Shown: positions 18,263 to 28,354, numbered from the stretch's first letter. The stretch: DNA of 38,908 nucleotides from Opitutia bacterium (GCA_947456525.1 CANGRI010000005.1:1-38908), one strand, 5' to 3'. Translations and numbers: made by a program. The notes: generated from the letters alone by a model not told the origin.

Positions 18263-19282
18263 TTACTTGCGAGCCAGGCGACCCTGGGCGTGCAGCGCTT
18301 CGGCGATCTGGATCGCGTTGAGCGCGGCGCCCTTCCAGAGCTGATCGCCGGAGACCCAGAGGGAGATGCCGTTGTCGAAGAGGGTATCCTTGCGCAGGCG
18401 GCCGACGCCGCACTTCTCCTTGCCCGCGTAGTCGAGCGGCATCGGGTACTTCTTGTTGGCAGGGTCGTCGCAAAGTTCGGCGCCGGGGAAGGCGCTGATG
18501 GCCTTGCGGGCTGCGGCGATGTCGACCGGCTTTTCGAATTCGGCGCTGATGGCGATCGAGTGGGCGCGGAAGACCGGGACGCGGACGCAGGTGGTGGTGA
18601 CCTTCAGCCCGGGCAGGTCCATGATCTTGCGACCTTCGTTGAGCATCTTCATCTCTTCCTTGGTGTAACCGTCCTCGAGGAACGAATCGACCTGGGGGAT
18701 GAGGTTGAAGTTGATCGTGTGCGGGTAGACCTTCGGGGCGAGGGTCTCGCCCTTGGCCCAGGCGCGGGCTTGGGCGTCGAGTTCGCGCATGGCTTCGGCG
18801 CCGGTGCCGGAAACAGCCTGATAGGTCGAAGCGAAGAATCGCTTGAGTCCGAAGGCTTGGTGAAGGGGGTAGAGGCCCATCAGCGCGATCGCCGTCGAGC
18901 AGTTGGGGTTGGCGATGATGCCCTTGTGGTTGGCAAGGTGGTGGGCGTTGATCTCCGGGATGACAAGGGGAACGTCCGGATACATGCGGTAAGCGGAGCT
19001 GTTATCGATGACGATGCAGCCTCGCTTGACGGCTTCCGGGGCGAGGGCGAGGGAGATGGAGCCTCCGGCGCTGAAGATGGCGAAATCAAGCCCTTCGAAG
19101 GCTTCGGGCTTGGCTTCCCGGACGGTCCACTCCTTGCCGCCGTAGGAGACCTTGGAGCCGGCCGAGCGGGCCGAAGCGAGGGGGCGGAGTTCGGCCACGG
19201 GGAAGTTCCGCTTGGCCATGAGCGCCAGCAGTTCTTGACCCACCGCGCCTGTCACGCCCACGATGCCGATACGATATGCCAT
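18263..19282 (-). CDS. asd: Aspartate-semialdehyde dehydrogenase
   Basis: MAYRIGIVGVTGAVGQELL, IFSAGGSIS, NPNCSTA catalytic Cys, STYQAVSGTGAEAMREL, C-terminal WVSGDQLWKGAALNAIQIAEAL. Confidence 0.96.
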   Translation of the reverse strand: MAYRIGIVGVTGAVGQELLALMAKRNFPVAELRPLASARSAGSKVSYGGKEWTVREAKPEAFEGLDFAIFSAGGSISLALAPEAVKRGCIVIDNSSAYRMYPDVPLVIPEINAHHLANHKGIIANPNCSTAIALMGLYPLHQAFGLKRFFASTYQAVSGTGAEAMRELDAQARAWAKGETLAPKVYPHTINFNLIPQVDSFLEDGYTKEEMKMLNEGRKIMDLPGLKVTTTCVRVPVFRAHSIAISAEFEKPVDIAAARKAISAFPGAELCDDPANKKYPMPLDYAGKEKCGVGRLRKDTLFDNGISLWVSGDQLWKGAALNAIQIAEALHAQGRLARK

Positions 19283-19836
19283 GTTCTGAGATCGAGTTAG
19301 GTTTGAAGAAGGAGGTGTCCGAGCGCCTGAAGGAGCTGGGTCTGCCTTCAGCGGAAGATTGCATCGTTGTGTCGATTGACCAGCAAAAACTATGGCTTTT
19401 TAAAGGTTCGGAGTGTGAAACCTATGTCGTGAGCACGGCTCGGGCGGGCCGCGGCTGCGTCCAGGATTCCCTGCAGACCCCCGTAGGAATACATCAGGTC
19501 GGCGAGAAGATCGGCGATGGCGCCATGTCGGGCATGGTGTTCAAGGCCCGTCAGCCGACCGGTAAGCTCGCCGCGGAATGGCCGACGCCGGAAGACAACC
19601 TGATCACCTCGCGCATCCTCTGGCTGGAAGGGCTGGAGCCTGGCCTCAACCAAGGCAACGACGCCGAGGGCAGGGTCGTCGATACGCGTCGCCGCTTCGT
19701 CTACATCCACGGCACCAATCAGACGGACAAGCTCGGTCGCCCCAACAGCCATGGTTGCGTCCTGCTTTCGGATTCCGACGTCATCCGTCTCTACGGCAAG
19801 GTGCCGGTCGGCACCCGCGTGCTGATCAGGGATTAA
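19276..19836 (+). CDS. L,D-transpeptidase (YkuD) family protein
   Basis: VSIDQQKLWLFKGSECETYVVSTA, TPVGIH, YIHGTNQTDKLGRPNSHGCVLL. True start may be downstream (e.g. TTG 19303). Confidence 0.85.
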   Translation: MPCSEIELGLKKEVSERLKELGLPSAEDCIVVSIDQQKLWLFKGSECETYVVSTARAGRGCVQDSLQTPVGIHQVGEKIGDGAMSGMVFKARQPTGKLAAEWPTPEDNLITSRILWLEGLEPGLNQGNDAEGRVVDTRRRFVYIHGTNQTDKLGRPNSHGCVLLSDSDVIRLYGKVPVGTRVLIRD

Positions 19837-21938
19837 CGGGAGCCGTCCGTCTTCTCGTCTTGGTTGGCCTTCACCGCGATCGGCCACCAGGTCTCGAGCA
19901 TCTCCTTGGCCACCGGCCCGGCGGTCTTGCCACCCCAGGTGTTGGTATCAAGCTGTCCCTCGACGAGCACGGCGAAAGCGACGACCGGATCCTTCGCCGG
20001 AGCGAAACCGATCATCCAGGCGAGGTGCGCTTTCTCGCCCTTCTTGAAGTATTCGGCGGTGCCGGTCTTGCCTCCGTAAATCAGGCCAGGGATGCGGGCG
20101 ACCCGAGCGGTGCCTTCCTCGACGCAACGCACCATGCCTCCGCGGAGGGCGTCGAGCTGAGCCTGAGTCAGTCCGATGGGCTCGGCGCCGACGTGATGAC
20201 CGTCGCGGCGCACGTCATGGATGATGGACGGCGTGGTGCGTGTCTGCCCACGGGCGATCGAGGCGGCGACGCAGGCCATGTGCAGCGGCGTCGTCAGCAG
20301 GTAGCCTTGGCCGATGGACATGTTCGCGGTATCGCCGTCGTTCCAGGCGCCGGCGCCGATGCGAAGCTTGTATTCGCGGTCGGGCACGACGAGCCCGCGG
20401 TTCGCGGCATAAGGAAGTTCGGTCATCGGCAGACGTCCGCTTTCGACGTCGCTGACGGTCTGCAGCAACGGCGTGTCGAGACCGAAGCGACGAGATTCGG
20501 CGGCGAGGGCTTCGATACCCGTGCGTAGACCGACTTGGTAGTTCCAGACGTTGCAGGAGATCGCCAGCATCTTGTCGAGGTTCACCTCGCCGAAACCAGC
20601 CGGTTCGTGTTCGGGGAAGTCGCGATTGCCGACCCGGTATGAAGGGCCGCACTCTAGGGCGTCATCCCAGTCGATGACCTTCTTGCGCATCCCGGCCGTG
20701 GCCGTGATCACCTTGAAGGTCGAACCGGGAGCATAGAGTCCTTGGGTGGCCCGATTGAGCCAGCCTCCGGATTTCTCGACTTCTTCATAATAATTGGCCG
20801 ACACACGGTCGGCCAGCCGGTTGGGGTCGAATGAGGGCTGGCTTGCCAGCGCCAGGATCTCGCCGCTGTGGACGTCGATCATCACCGCCGCGGCCGGCAG
20901 TAGCTTACCCTGGGGGTCCTTGACCTTCGACAAGGCGCTTTCGGCGGCCAGCTGGATACGGTAATCAAGCGACAAAGGCACGTTGCTGCCTTGCTGCGGC
21001 TCGCTGTACTTCAACCTCGTCTGGTTATAGCCTGAGGATGTCTTGGACCAGAGTTCCCATCCGCTGAGTCCGCTCAGGACATGGTTATAGCTCAGCTCGA
21101 TGCCCGCCGCACCGGTCTTCCCCGTGTAGTGCAGCTTCTGCATCGACTCGAGTCGGATCTCCGAGATGTCGTCGACGTTTTCGGGTAGTTCGTCGGTGTC
21201 TTTGACGTAGCCGAGCACGTGGGCGGCCATGGCTCCGAAGGGGTAGGTGCGGACAATGTCGGACTCGAGACGGATGGGACCTTCGACAGGGAACTGCTCG
21301 ATGAAACGTGCGACGGACTTGGTCCCGTCGTCGGCCGTGAGGGCCTGCCCTGTGCCCGGGAAGGCGAGGTCGGATACCAACGTGAAGGGCAACGCGCGAC
21401 GCTCCCGCAGGTGCTTGCGCAGGTCTTCGATGTTGACCTGACGTTCTCCGGGCGCGGTGACAGGGGCGAGCTTGGCGGGTTTGCGCGCCTTCGTCCCGCG
21501 GTTGGTCTCATCGATGACGAACCAAACCTTGTTGAGCCAGCCCTGGAGCACGCGCACCCGGGCGTCTTCCATCAGCTTCTCGCGATCGACCTGGACGGCG
21601 TCACGGGCTTTCTCGGCGGCGAGGAGGCGAAGATACTCGGCGCGGAATTCCTTCTGCAAGGATGCCAGGTCGGCCTTGACGCTCCAGCGGGCCCGGTTGT
21701 CGACGAGCGGGAATCCGTTGCGATCGTAGATGCGTCCCCGGGCCGGCGGACGGAGAACGACACGACGGCTCTGGGTGTCCGACTGCTCCTTGAGGTCGCT
21801 CGACTGCACCAGCTGGCGGAAGGCGAGCCCAGCGACCACGTAAAGGAAACCTGCAGCGAAGAAAAAGAACACCCCGTAGAGGCGCAGTCGCTCTACCGGA
21901 GTGGACGGCAGGACCCGGGTGTCAGATGATTCCTTCAT
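19833..21938 (-). CDS. mrdA: Penicillin-binding protein 2 (elongasome transpeptidase)
   Basis: 701 aa; N-terminal TM; PBP dimerisation RPPARGRIYDRNGFPLVDN; APGSTFKV (SxxK), SCN (SxN), GGKTGTAEYF (KTG). Confidence 0.95.
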   Translation of the reverse strand: MKESSDTRVLPSTPVERLRLYGVFFFFAAGFLYVVAGLAFRQLVQSSDLKEQSDTQSRRVVLRPPARGRIYDRNGFPLVDNRARWSVKADLASLQKEFRAEYLRLLAAEKARDAVQVDREKLMEDARVRVLQGWLNKVWFVIDETNRGTKARKPAKLAPVTAPGERQVNIEDLRKHLRERRALPFTLVSDLAFPGTGQALTADDGTKSVARFIEQFPVEGPIRLESDIVRTYPFGAMAAHVLGYVKDTDELPENVDDISEIRLESMQKLHYTGKTGAAGIELSYNHVLSGLSGWELWSKTSSGYNQTRLKYSEPQQGSNVPLSLDYRIQLAAESALSKVKDPQGKLLPAAAVMIDVHSGEILALASQPSFDPNRLADRVSANYYEEVEKSGGWLNRATQGLYAPGSTFKVITATAGMRKKVIDWDDALECGPSYRVGNRDFPEHEPAGFGEVNLDKMLAISCNVWNYQVGLRTGIEALAAESRRFGLDTPLLQTVSDVESGRLPMTELPYAANRGLVVPDREYKLRIGAGAWNDGDTANMSIGQGYLLTTPLHMACVAASIARGQTRTTPSIIHDVRRDGHHVGAEPIGLTQAQLDALRGGMVRCVEEGTARVARIPGLIYGGKTGTAEYFKKGEKAHLAWMIGFAPAKDPVVAFAVLVEGQLDTNTWGGKTAGPVAKEMLETWWPIAVKANQDEKTDGSR

Positions 21939-22447
21939 GGCGTCTCCGGGGCTGGCGGAACGCCGAACCGATCCATGGCGGCGTTCTGCGTCAAGGCGAT
22001 GGGGATAAGGCCGACCGTGCCGACGACGCCTGCGATGAGGAGCTGCAAGATCAGCTGCCAGGCGAGGTCGGCTCCGGCGACAGGCGCGGCATAGGCTGCG
22101 GCCACAAACCAGACCAGGCAGGCGATGATGTTGATGGCCGCCGCCGCACGAAGCATGCCGGGGGTCGTCCGCAGGTGCTGTCGGTTGGAGGAAAGGAAGA
22201 TCGCCACCGCGACGAGGGCGAAGGCGACGATACCGTCAGGGATGGGCCGACGAGCCTCGAAGAGGAAGCCGAGGCAGGCGGCGAACAGGACGGCCTGCCA
22301 TCGACGGAGGCGACGGCAGGGAGCGATCAGGCAGGTGCCGGTGATGAAGAACACCAACGATGAGGAGGCCAATGCATCGGACGCGAGGTCCGCCCCGAGT
22401 AGCCAAGGGTAGGTCGCCAGCACCAGGATCAGCCACGCCCAGCCCAT
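21935..22447 (-). CDS. mreD: MreD-like rod-shape membrane protein
   Basis: ~170 aa, multiple TM helices, located between mreC and mrdA; ATG at 22447 in a TGACCATG junction. Confidence 0.75.
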   Translation of the reverse strand: MGWAWLILVLATYPWLLGADLASDALASSSLVFFITGTCLIAPCRRLRRWQAVLFAACLGFLFEARRPIPDGIVAFALVAVAIFLSSNRQHLRTTPGMLRAAAAINIIACLVWFVAAAYAAPVAGADLAWQLILQLLIAGVVGTVGLIPIALTQNAAMDRFGVPPAPETP

Positions 22448-22449
22448 GG

Positions 22450-23325
22450 TCACTGGAATTGGTCGCCTTGCATCAGGGCTTCGCCCGGATTCTGATGCAA
22501 GGGCACGAGGACGGAGACTTCCTGAAGGTTATATAGGTCGCGCGAAGGGATCAGCAGGCTCTCCTTGAAGTTTCCGACCTGGGTCGCGTAGGTGCCGCCG
22601 TCGAGATACCCGAGCATCAGGCGACTCGGAAAGACGCCGCCCATGCCGGTCGTGAAGACGCGGGCGGGCTGGCCGGCGGGCATGGAGTAGTCGCGAGGAA
22701 TCACGCTCACGCGCGCCTTGGCCGTGCCGAGCGAATTGGCGGCGACGCCGTTGACGAGCACGATGTGATTCTGGTCGTCACCTTCGAGATAGGCGGTGCA
22801 GCGGAAGCCGGGGCTGGTGACCAGGTCGACCTCGCTCGTCGTGAGGTGCACCGCCGTCACGCGGCCGACGACCGTATTGCCGAAGACGACCGGGGCGCCG
22901 GGACGGATGCCGTCATTGCGACCTTTGCGGATGACGATGCGCTGCCACCAGGAGGAACTGTCGCGGGTGGCGACGCGCGCGACGACCGACATGTATTCGA
23001 CGGGGACGTTGTAGCGGGTGATCTCGCGCAACCGTATGTTCTCGCGGCGGACATCCTCGAGCGCGTTGAGCTTGATCTCAAGGGCGGCGTTGATGCGGGC
23101 CAGGTCGCGTCCGGCGGCGGCCATCTCCTCGGTGCTGCGGCTTTTCTTCTCCCAGAACGTGGCTAGGTCGCGGGACTTCCCGACCAGATGCAGGGCGGGG
23201 GCCTGGAATTCGGCGAAGGCTTCCCGATTCAGGCGGCGTACCGCGCTGGGCAGCAGGACCCAGACCGCGAAGAAGATCGCAAGCGCGACATAGGAGGCGC
23301 GGGCACCTTGACGATTCTGATCCAT
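22450..23325 (-). CDS. mreC: Rod shape-determining protein MreC
   Basis: Single N-terminal TM, coiled coil, then VVARVATRDSSSWWQRIVIRKGRNDGIRPGAPVVFGNTVVGRVTAVHLTTSEVDLVTSPGFRCTAYLE. Confidence 0.93.
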   Translation of the reverse strand: MDQNRQGARASYVALAIFFAVWVLLPSAVRRLNREAFAEFQAPALHLVGKSRDLATFWEKKSRSTEEMAAAGRDLARINAALEIKLNALEDVRRENIRLREITRYNVPVEYMSVVARVATRDSSSWWQRIVIRKGRNDGIRPGAPVVFGNTVVGRVTAVHLTTSEVDLVTSPGFRCTAYLEGDDQNHIVLVNGVAANSLGTAKARVSVIPRDYSMPAGQPARVFTTGMGGVFPSRLMLGYLDGGTYATQVGNFKESLLIPSRDLYNLQEVSVLVPLHQNPGEALMQGDQFQ

Positions 23326-23349
23326 GGCGGGTCGGCCCGCGAGCGGGTC

Positions 23350-24366
23350 TTAGTCTCGACCGCTCCAGCGGGAGGAGTTGGCGAGGATCTTGCCGGTGCC
23401 GTTGACGACGGCGCAAAGAGGGTCTTCGGCGACGAAGACCGGCAGGCCGGTGGCCTCGGAGATGGCGCGATCGATCTTGCGGATGAGCGAACCGCCGCCG
23501 GCGAGGACGATGCCACGATCGACGAGGTCGGAGGAGAGTTCGGGCGGGATGCGTTCCAGCGAGCCCTTCACGGCCTCGATGATCTGGTTGATGTTGTCGG
23601 CCATCGCTTCGCGGACCTCCTGGGAGGTGAGATGCAGCTGGCGGGGCAGGCCGGTGACATTGTCGCGTCCCTTCACCTCGAAGGTCAGTTCCTGTTCGAG
23701 GGCGTAAGCCGAGCCGATCTTGATCTTGATCTCTTCGGCGGTGCGTTCGCCGATGATCAGGTTGTACGAGTTACGGATGTACTTGATGATCGACATGTCG
23801 AACTCGTCGCCCCCGACGCGGATGGAGCGGGCATGGACGATGCCGCCGAGGGAAAGCACGGCGACTTCGGTCGTGCCGCCGCCGATGTCGACGATCATCG
23901 AACCGGTGGGCTCTTCGACCGGAAGGCCGACGCCGATGGCGGAGGCGACCGGCTCAGGAATGGTGATCACGTCGTCGGCTCCGGCGCGGTAAGCCGAATC
24001 CATGACGGCTCGGCGTTCGACCGCGGTGATGCCGTAAGGTACGGCCACGACGACGGTAAGGTTCGTGAACAGGGACTTGCGCGCGACCTTACCGATGAAG
24101 TAGCGGAGCATGTGCTCGCTGATCTCGAAGTCGGCGATGACGCCGTCTTTCATCGGACGGAGCGCCTGGATGTCTCCCGGGGTACGGCCGAGCATCATGC
24201 GGGCCTCGTTGCCGACGGCGATCGGCTTGCGCGTGCTGGTGCGAATGGCGACGACGCTGGGCTCGCGGAGGACGACGCCGCGATCCTTGAGGAAGACAAG
24301 CGTGTTGGCCGTGCCAAGGTCGATGCCGATGGCTTGGGTGAATAGCCCGGGGAAGCGCTTAAACAT
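23350..24366 (-). CDS. mreB: Rod shape-determining protein MreB
   Basis: IGIDLGTANTLVFLKDRGVVLREPSVVAI, MIVDIGGGTTEVAVLSLGGIV, VLAGGGSLIRKIDRAIS. Start either ATG 24366 or GTG 24405. Confidence 0.96.
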   Translation of the reverse strand: MFKRFPGLFTQAIGIDLGTANTLVFLKDRGVVLREPSVVAIRTSTRKPIAVGNEARMMLGRTPGDIQALRPMKDGVIADFEISEHMLRYFIGKVARKSLFTNLTVVVAVPYGITAVERRAVMDSAYRAGADDVITIPEPVASAIGVGLPVEEPTGSMIVDIGGGTTEVAVLSLGGIVHARSIRVGGDEFDMSIIKYIRNSYNLIIGERTAEEIKIKIGSAYALEQELTFEVKGRDNVTGLPRQLHLTSQEVREAMADNINQIIEAVKGSLERIPPELSSDLVDRGIVLAGGGSLIRKIDRAISEATGLPVFVAEDPLCAVVNGTGKILANSSRWSGRD

Positions 24367-24664
24367 CAGGGTCGTGGTGGTTTCCTTTATGAACAGTTTA
24401 TTCACAGCATAGTCAAACGAAACTTCGGCCGCCGAGGGCTCGGGCGCGGCGTCATAAGATTCATTCAGACAGCGAGATAGGCGGGGCGGGTTGGAGCATC
24501 GTCCGACCTGTTCACATTCGCAAGGCCGGCCGAGGGTCGGGCCTGGGACTGGCCTCCCATCCTGTCGTCATCGCCTTGGTTTATGTCGTTTCAACCCGAC
24601 AGGTCGGGGTGCATGGAACTTGCGAGGCGGACGCACGGTCGTAGAAACCACTCACCCCAACCCC

Positions 24665-26044
24665 ATGACACCCCAGCTCAACCGCCGGTCCTTCCTTCGC
24701 AATACTGGCATGGCCGCCGCCGCTTTCGCGGTCACCCGCCCTTGGCTCAATTCGGCCGCCCGCACGATCTCTCCGAACGATAAGCTGAACGTGGCCGCGA
24801 TCGGCTTCGGCGGCGTCGGCGCGAGCAACGTCCGCAATTCCTCCGACGAGAACATCGTCGCGCTCTGCGACCTGGATCTCGGCCGTTGCGGCGGCACGAT
24901 CAAGCAGCAGCCCAAGGCCGCCCTCTACACCGATTTCCGCAAGATGCTCGACGAGCAGAAGGACCTCGACGCCGTCATCATCGCTACGCCCGACCATTCC
25001 CACGCCTACATCGCGATGGAATGCATGCGCCGCGGCAAGCACGTCTACGTGCAGAAGCCGATCTCCCATTCCGTCTTCGAAGCGCGCGTCCTCACCGAGG
25101 CCGCCCATAAGCACAATGTCGTGACCCAGATGGGCAATCAGGGCCACTCCGGCGAAGGCATCCGTCAGGTGACCGAGTGGATCGCCGCCGGACTGATCGG
25201 CAAGGTCCGTGAAGTGCATACCTGGACCAACCGCCCCATCTGGCCGCAGAGCCTCGAGATGGATCGACCTCTCGAGGCGCAGAAAGCCCCCGAGGGCATG
25301 GACTGGAACCAGTGGTGCGGTCCGGCGGCCTTCCGTCCGTATCATTCCTCCTATCACCCCGGAAAGTGGCGCGCCTGGTGCGATTTCGGCACCGGCTCCC
25401 TCGGCGATATGGGTTGCCACATCATCGACCCCGCCTTCATGGCGCTCAACCTCCGCTACCCGGAAAGCGTCGAAGGCAACGTCTCCACCGTCTACGAGAC
25501 CTTCGGCAAGAAGACCACGGGCAAGAACGAATCCTACCCGCGCTCTTCGATCGTCCGCTTCAAGTTCCCGGCCCGCGGCGAGATGCCTCCGGTGACGCTC
25601 ACCTGGTGGGATGGCGGCCTGATGCCTCAGCGCCCCGATGAGCTCGAGGACGACATGCCGTTCGGCGACCCCAACGGCGGCTGCCTCTTCATCGGCGACA
25701 AGGGCAAGCTCGTCTGCGGCTGCTATGGCCTCAACCCGCGCATCCTGAATGCCGACCTGCGCGAAGCCGCCAAGAAGGTGGCCAAGACGATTCCTCGCAT
25801 CCCGGGCAACTCCTCCGGTCACGAGAAGGATTGGATCCGCGCCTGCAAGGGCGGTGCCGCCGCTTCGTCCAACTTCGATTATTCCGGCCCGCTCTCGGAG
25901 ATGGTGCTCATGGGCAACCTCGCCTCGCGTTTCCCCGACCGCAAACTCCTCTGGGACGGCGCGAAGATGGAAGTCACGAACGACAAGGCCGCGAACGCCT
26001 ACGTCCGACGCGAGTACCGCAAGGGCTTCGAGCTGGGAGCCTGA
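24665..26044 (+). CDS. Gfo/Idh/MocA family oxidoreductase with Tat-like signal
   Basis: RRSFLRNTGMAAAAFAVTRPW; KLNVAAIGFGGVGASNV; DAVIIATPDHSHAYIAMECMRRGKHVYVQKPISHSVFEARVL. Confidence 0.93.
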   Translation: MTPQLNRRSFLRNTGMAAAAFAVTRPWLNSAARTISPNDKLNVAAIGFGGVGASNVRNSSDENIVALCDLDLGRCGGTIKQQPKAALYTDFRKMLDEQKDLDAVIIATPDHSHAYIAMECMRRGKHVYVQKPISHSVFEARVLTEAAHKHNVVTQMGNQGHSGEGIRQVTEWIAAGLIGKVREVHTWTNRPIWPQSLEMDRPLEAQKAPEGMDWNQWCGPAAFRPYHSSYHPGKWRAWCDFGTGSLGDMGCHIIDPAFMALNLRYPESVEGNVSTVYETFGKKTTGKNESYPRSSIVRFKFPARGEMPPVTLTWWDGGLMPQRPDELEDDMPFGDPNGGCLFIGDKGKLVCGCYGLNPRILNADLREAAKKVAKTIPRIPGNSSGHEKDWIRACKGGAAASSNFDYSGPLSEMVLMGNLASRFPDRKLLWDGAKMEVTNDKAANAYVRREYRKGFELGA

Positions 26045-26051
26045 CCTCGGC

Positions 26052-27014
26052 TCACTTCAGGGCGAGGAACGCCAGGATCGCACCGCCTAGCGCGATGCGG
26101 TACCAGGCGAACACGCCCAAGCCATGCCGGGAGACATAGCCCACGAGCCACTTCACCGACACGAAGGCCGTGACCGCCGCGACCAGGAGTCCGACCCCGG
26201 CGGGACCGGCCGGGTAGACCTGCGTCAGCGCAGGGCCGAGCGACCACATCTTATAGACCGAGGCGGCGGTGAGCGTCAGCAGGCCGACCAGAAAGGAGAA
26301 CTCCGTCGCCGCCGAGTGCGTGAGTCCGGCGAGGCGGCCGCCCAGGATCGTGGAAAGGGAGCGGCTCGTGCCGGGAATCAGGGCGAAGCACTGGCAGAGT
26401 CCCACCGTGAGCGCCTGGCGCCAACCGATCACGGCGACTTCGTCTTTATCCGACGAACGGACCTTCGGCAGCAACGCTTCGGCCACCAGGATCACGCCGC
26501 CGCCCACGACCAGGGCGCCGGCCACGACCTCGACCGAGAAGAGATAGGAAGCGATGGCTTCCTTGAAGAAGAAGCCGAGCAGGGCGGAGGGCACGAAAGC
26601 GACGATGATGGAGACGGCGAGGTCGATCGAGCGGCGGTCCGTCCGGATCAGCCCCGTCAAAAGATTTCGGATGCGTTCGAAGAAGGCCACGAAGACGGCC
26701 AGGATGGCGCCGACCTGGATGATGACGATGTAGTCGTCGGCGATGCGCTCCTGGGAGACCGGCCGCCCCTTGCGGTCGGCGACTCCCGAGATGATCACGC
26801 GTTCATCGGCCGGGACCTGCATGAGTCGGTCAGTGATGATCATGTGTCCGGTCGAGCTCACCGGCAGGAATTCCGTGACTCCTTCCACGGTGCCGGTGAC
26901 GAGGGCACGGCCGTAGGTGAAGTCGGCACGGACCTGCGCGGGAGTCTGGCTATCGCCGGCGGCGAAAGCGGACGAAGAAAACAGCAGCCACAGACCAAAG
27001 GCGAAGCGAAGCAT
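26052..27014 (-). CDS. uppP: Undecaprenyl-diphosphatase (UppP/BacA)
   Basis: [24 protein letters not shown] and [21 protein letters not shown]-terminal extension resembling a signal peptide ([20 protein letters not shown]). Confidence 0.9.
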   Translation of the reverse strand: MLRFAFGLWLLFSSSAFAAGDSQTPAQVRADFTYGRALVTGTVEGVTEFLPVSSTGHMIITDRLMQVPADERVIISGVADRKGRPVSQERIADDYIVIIQVGAILAVFVAFFERIRNLLTGLIRTDRRSIDLAVSIIVAFVPSALLGFFFKEAIASYLFSVEVVAGALVVGGGVILVAEALLPKVRSSDKDEVAVIGWRQALTVGLCQCFALIPGTSRSLSTILGGRLAGLTHSAATEFSFLVGLLTLTAASVYKMWSLGPALTQVYPAGPAGVGLLVAAVTAFVSVKWLVGYVSRHGLGVFAWYRIALGGAILAFLALK

Positions 27015-27039
27015 GGCGCACCATTAGGCACCGGAGCAA

Positions 27040-27082
27040 ACAAGGGCAAGGAAAGCCGATTAGCCCTTGTCGCTTGCCCTTG
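27040..27082 (+). promoter_or_regulatory. Overlapping alternative stem-loops upstream of trpB
   Basis: ACAAGGGC (27040-27047) pairs with GCCCTTGT (27063-27070); CAAGGGCAAG (27041-27050) pairs with CTTGCCCTTG (27073-27082). Both perfect and mutually exclusive. Confidence 0.5.
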
Positions 27083-27116
27083 GAGGACGTTCCCGCTTTA
27101 TGCAGGATATATCACC

Positions 27117-28352
27117 ATGTCGGCCTCCAGCCTCATCCCGACCACCGAGCCTCGCTTCCGCGTTCCGGACACCCGTGGACGCTTCGGTCAGTTCGGCGGC
27201 ATGTACGTGCCCGAGACCTTGATGACCCCGTTGCTGGACCTGACCAAGGCCTACGACGAAGCCCGCCGCGACCCTGCCTACCAGCAGGCTTTCGCTGACA
27301 TGCTCCGCGATTACGCCGGGCGTCCGACCGGACTCTATCTCGCTGAATCGCTGACGAAGCATGTCGGCGGCGCCCGCATCTACCTCAAACGCGAGGACAT
27401 GCTCCATACGGGCGCCCATAAGATCAATAACGTCATCGGCCAGGCGTTGCTGGCCATCCGCATGGGCAAGAAGCGCATTATCGCCGAGACCGGCGCCGGA
27501 CAGCACGGCACCGCCACGGCCGCCGTCTGCGCCCGTTTCGGACTCAAGTGCGTCATCTACATGGGTGCGACCGACATGGAGCGCCAGGCCCTCAACGTCT
27601 ACCGCATGCGACTCATGGGCGCCGAGGTCCGTGGCGTCGAGGCCGGCCAGCGTACCCTCAAGGAAGCCGTCAACGAGGCCATGCGCGACTGGGTCACCAA
27701 TGTCCGCGAGACGCACTACATCCTGGGGACGGCCTATGGTTCGCATCCTTATCCGATGATGGTCCGGGATTTCCATCGTATCATCTCCATTGAATCTAAG
27801 CAGCAGATCCTGCGCGCTGAAGGTCGCTTGCCCGACGCCATCGTCGCCTGCGTCGGCGGCGGTTCCAACGCCATCGGCGCCTTCTTCGAATTCCTCGACG
27901 AGCCTGGCGTCCGCCTCATCGGCGTGGAAGCCGGCGGCCGTGGTATCAGCAAAGGCGAGCATGCGGCCCGGTTCGCCGGCGGCCGTCTGGGCGTCCTGCA
28001 AGGTTGCATGACGAACATCCTGATGGACGGGGAAGGGCAGATCGAAGGCACGCATTCCGTCTCGGCGGGCCTGGATTACGCCGCGGTCGGTCCCGAGCAT
28101 GCCTACTATCGCGAGAAGGGCCGCCTCGAGTTCGGCTACGCGACCGACAGCGAATGCCTCGACGCTTTCCAGCTGCTCTCACGGACCGAAGGCATCATTC
28201 CGGCGCTCGAGTCCAGCCACGCCGTCGCCCATGGCGTGAAACTCGCCGCTTCGCTGCCCAAGGAGCAGGTGGTGATCATCAATCTTTCGGGCCGCGGCGA
28301 CAAGGATGTGTGGAGCGCGGCGCGTGCGATGGGCACCGAGATCAAACTCTGA
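27117..28352 (+). CDS. trpB: Tryptophan synthase beta subunit
   Basis: [34 protein letters not shown] (PLP lysine), [24 protein letters not shown]. Longer ORF from 26124 is an artefact. Confidence 0.96.
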   Translation: MSASSLIPTTEPRFRVPDTRGRFGQFGGMYVPETLMTPLLDLTKAYDEARRDPAYQQAFADMLRDYAGRPTGLYLAESLTKHVGGARIYLKREDMLHTGAHKINNVIGQALLAIRMGKKRIIAETGAGQHGTATAAVCARFGLKCVIYMGATDMERQALNVYRMRLMGAEVRGVEAGQRTLKEAVNEAMRDWVTNVRETHYILGTAYGSHPYPMMVRDFHRIISIESKQQILRAEGRLPDAIVACVGGGSNAIGAFFEFLDEPGVRLIGVEAGGRGISKGEHAARFAGGRLGVLQGCMTNILMDGEGQIEGTHSVSAGLDYAAVGPEHAYYREKGRLEFGYATDSECLDAFQLLSRTEGIIPALESSHAVAHGVKLAASLPKEQVVIINLSGRGDKDVWSAARAMGTEIKL

Positions 28353-28354
28353 CC

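Noticed and set aside
24581-25822. 413-aa minus-strand ORF opposite the Gfo/Idh gene
   Set aside because: Sense strand has an unambiguous oxidoreductase with Tat signal; antisense has no recognisable motif.
26124-27116. N-terminal part of the 742-aa ORF 26124..28352
   Set aside because: It is antisense to uppP and happens to be in frame with trpB; trpB homology begins at 27117.
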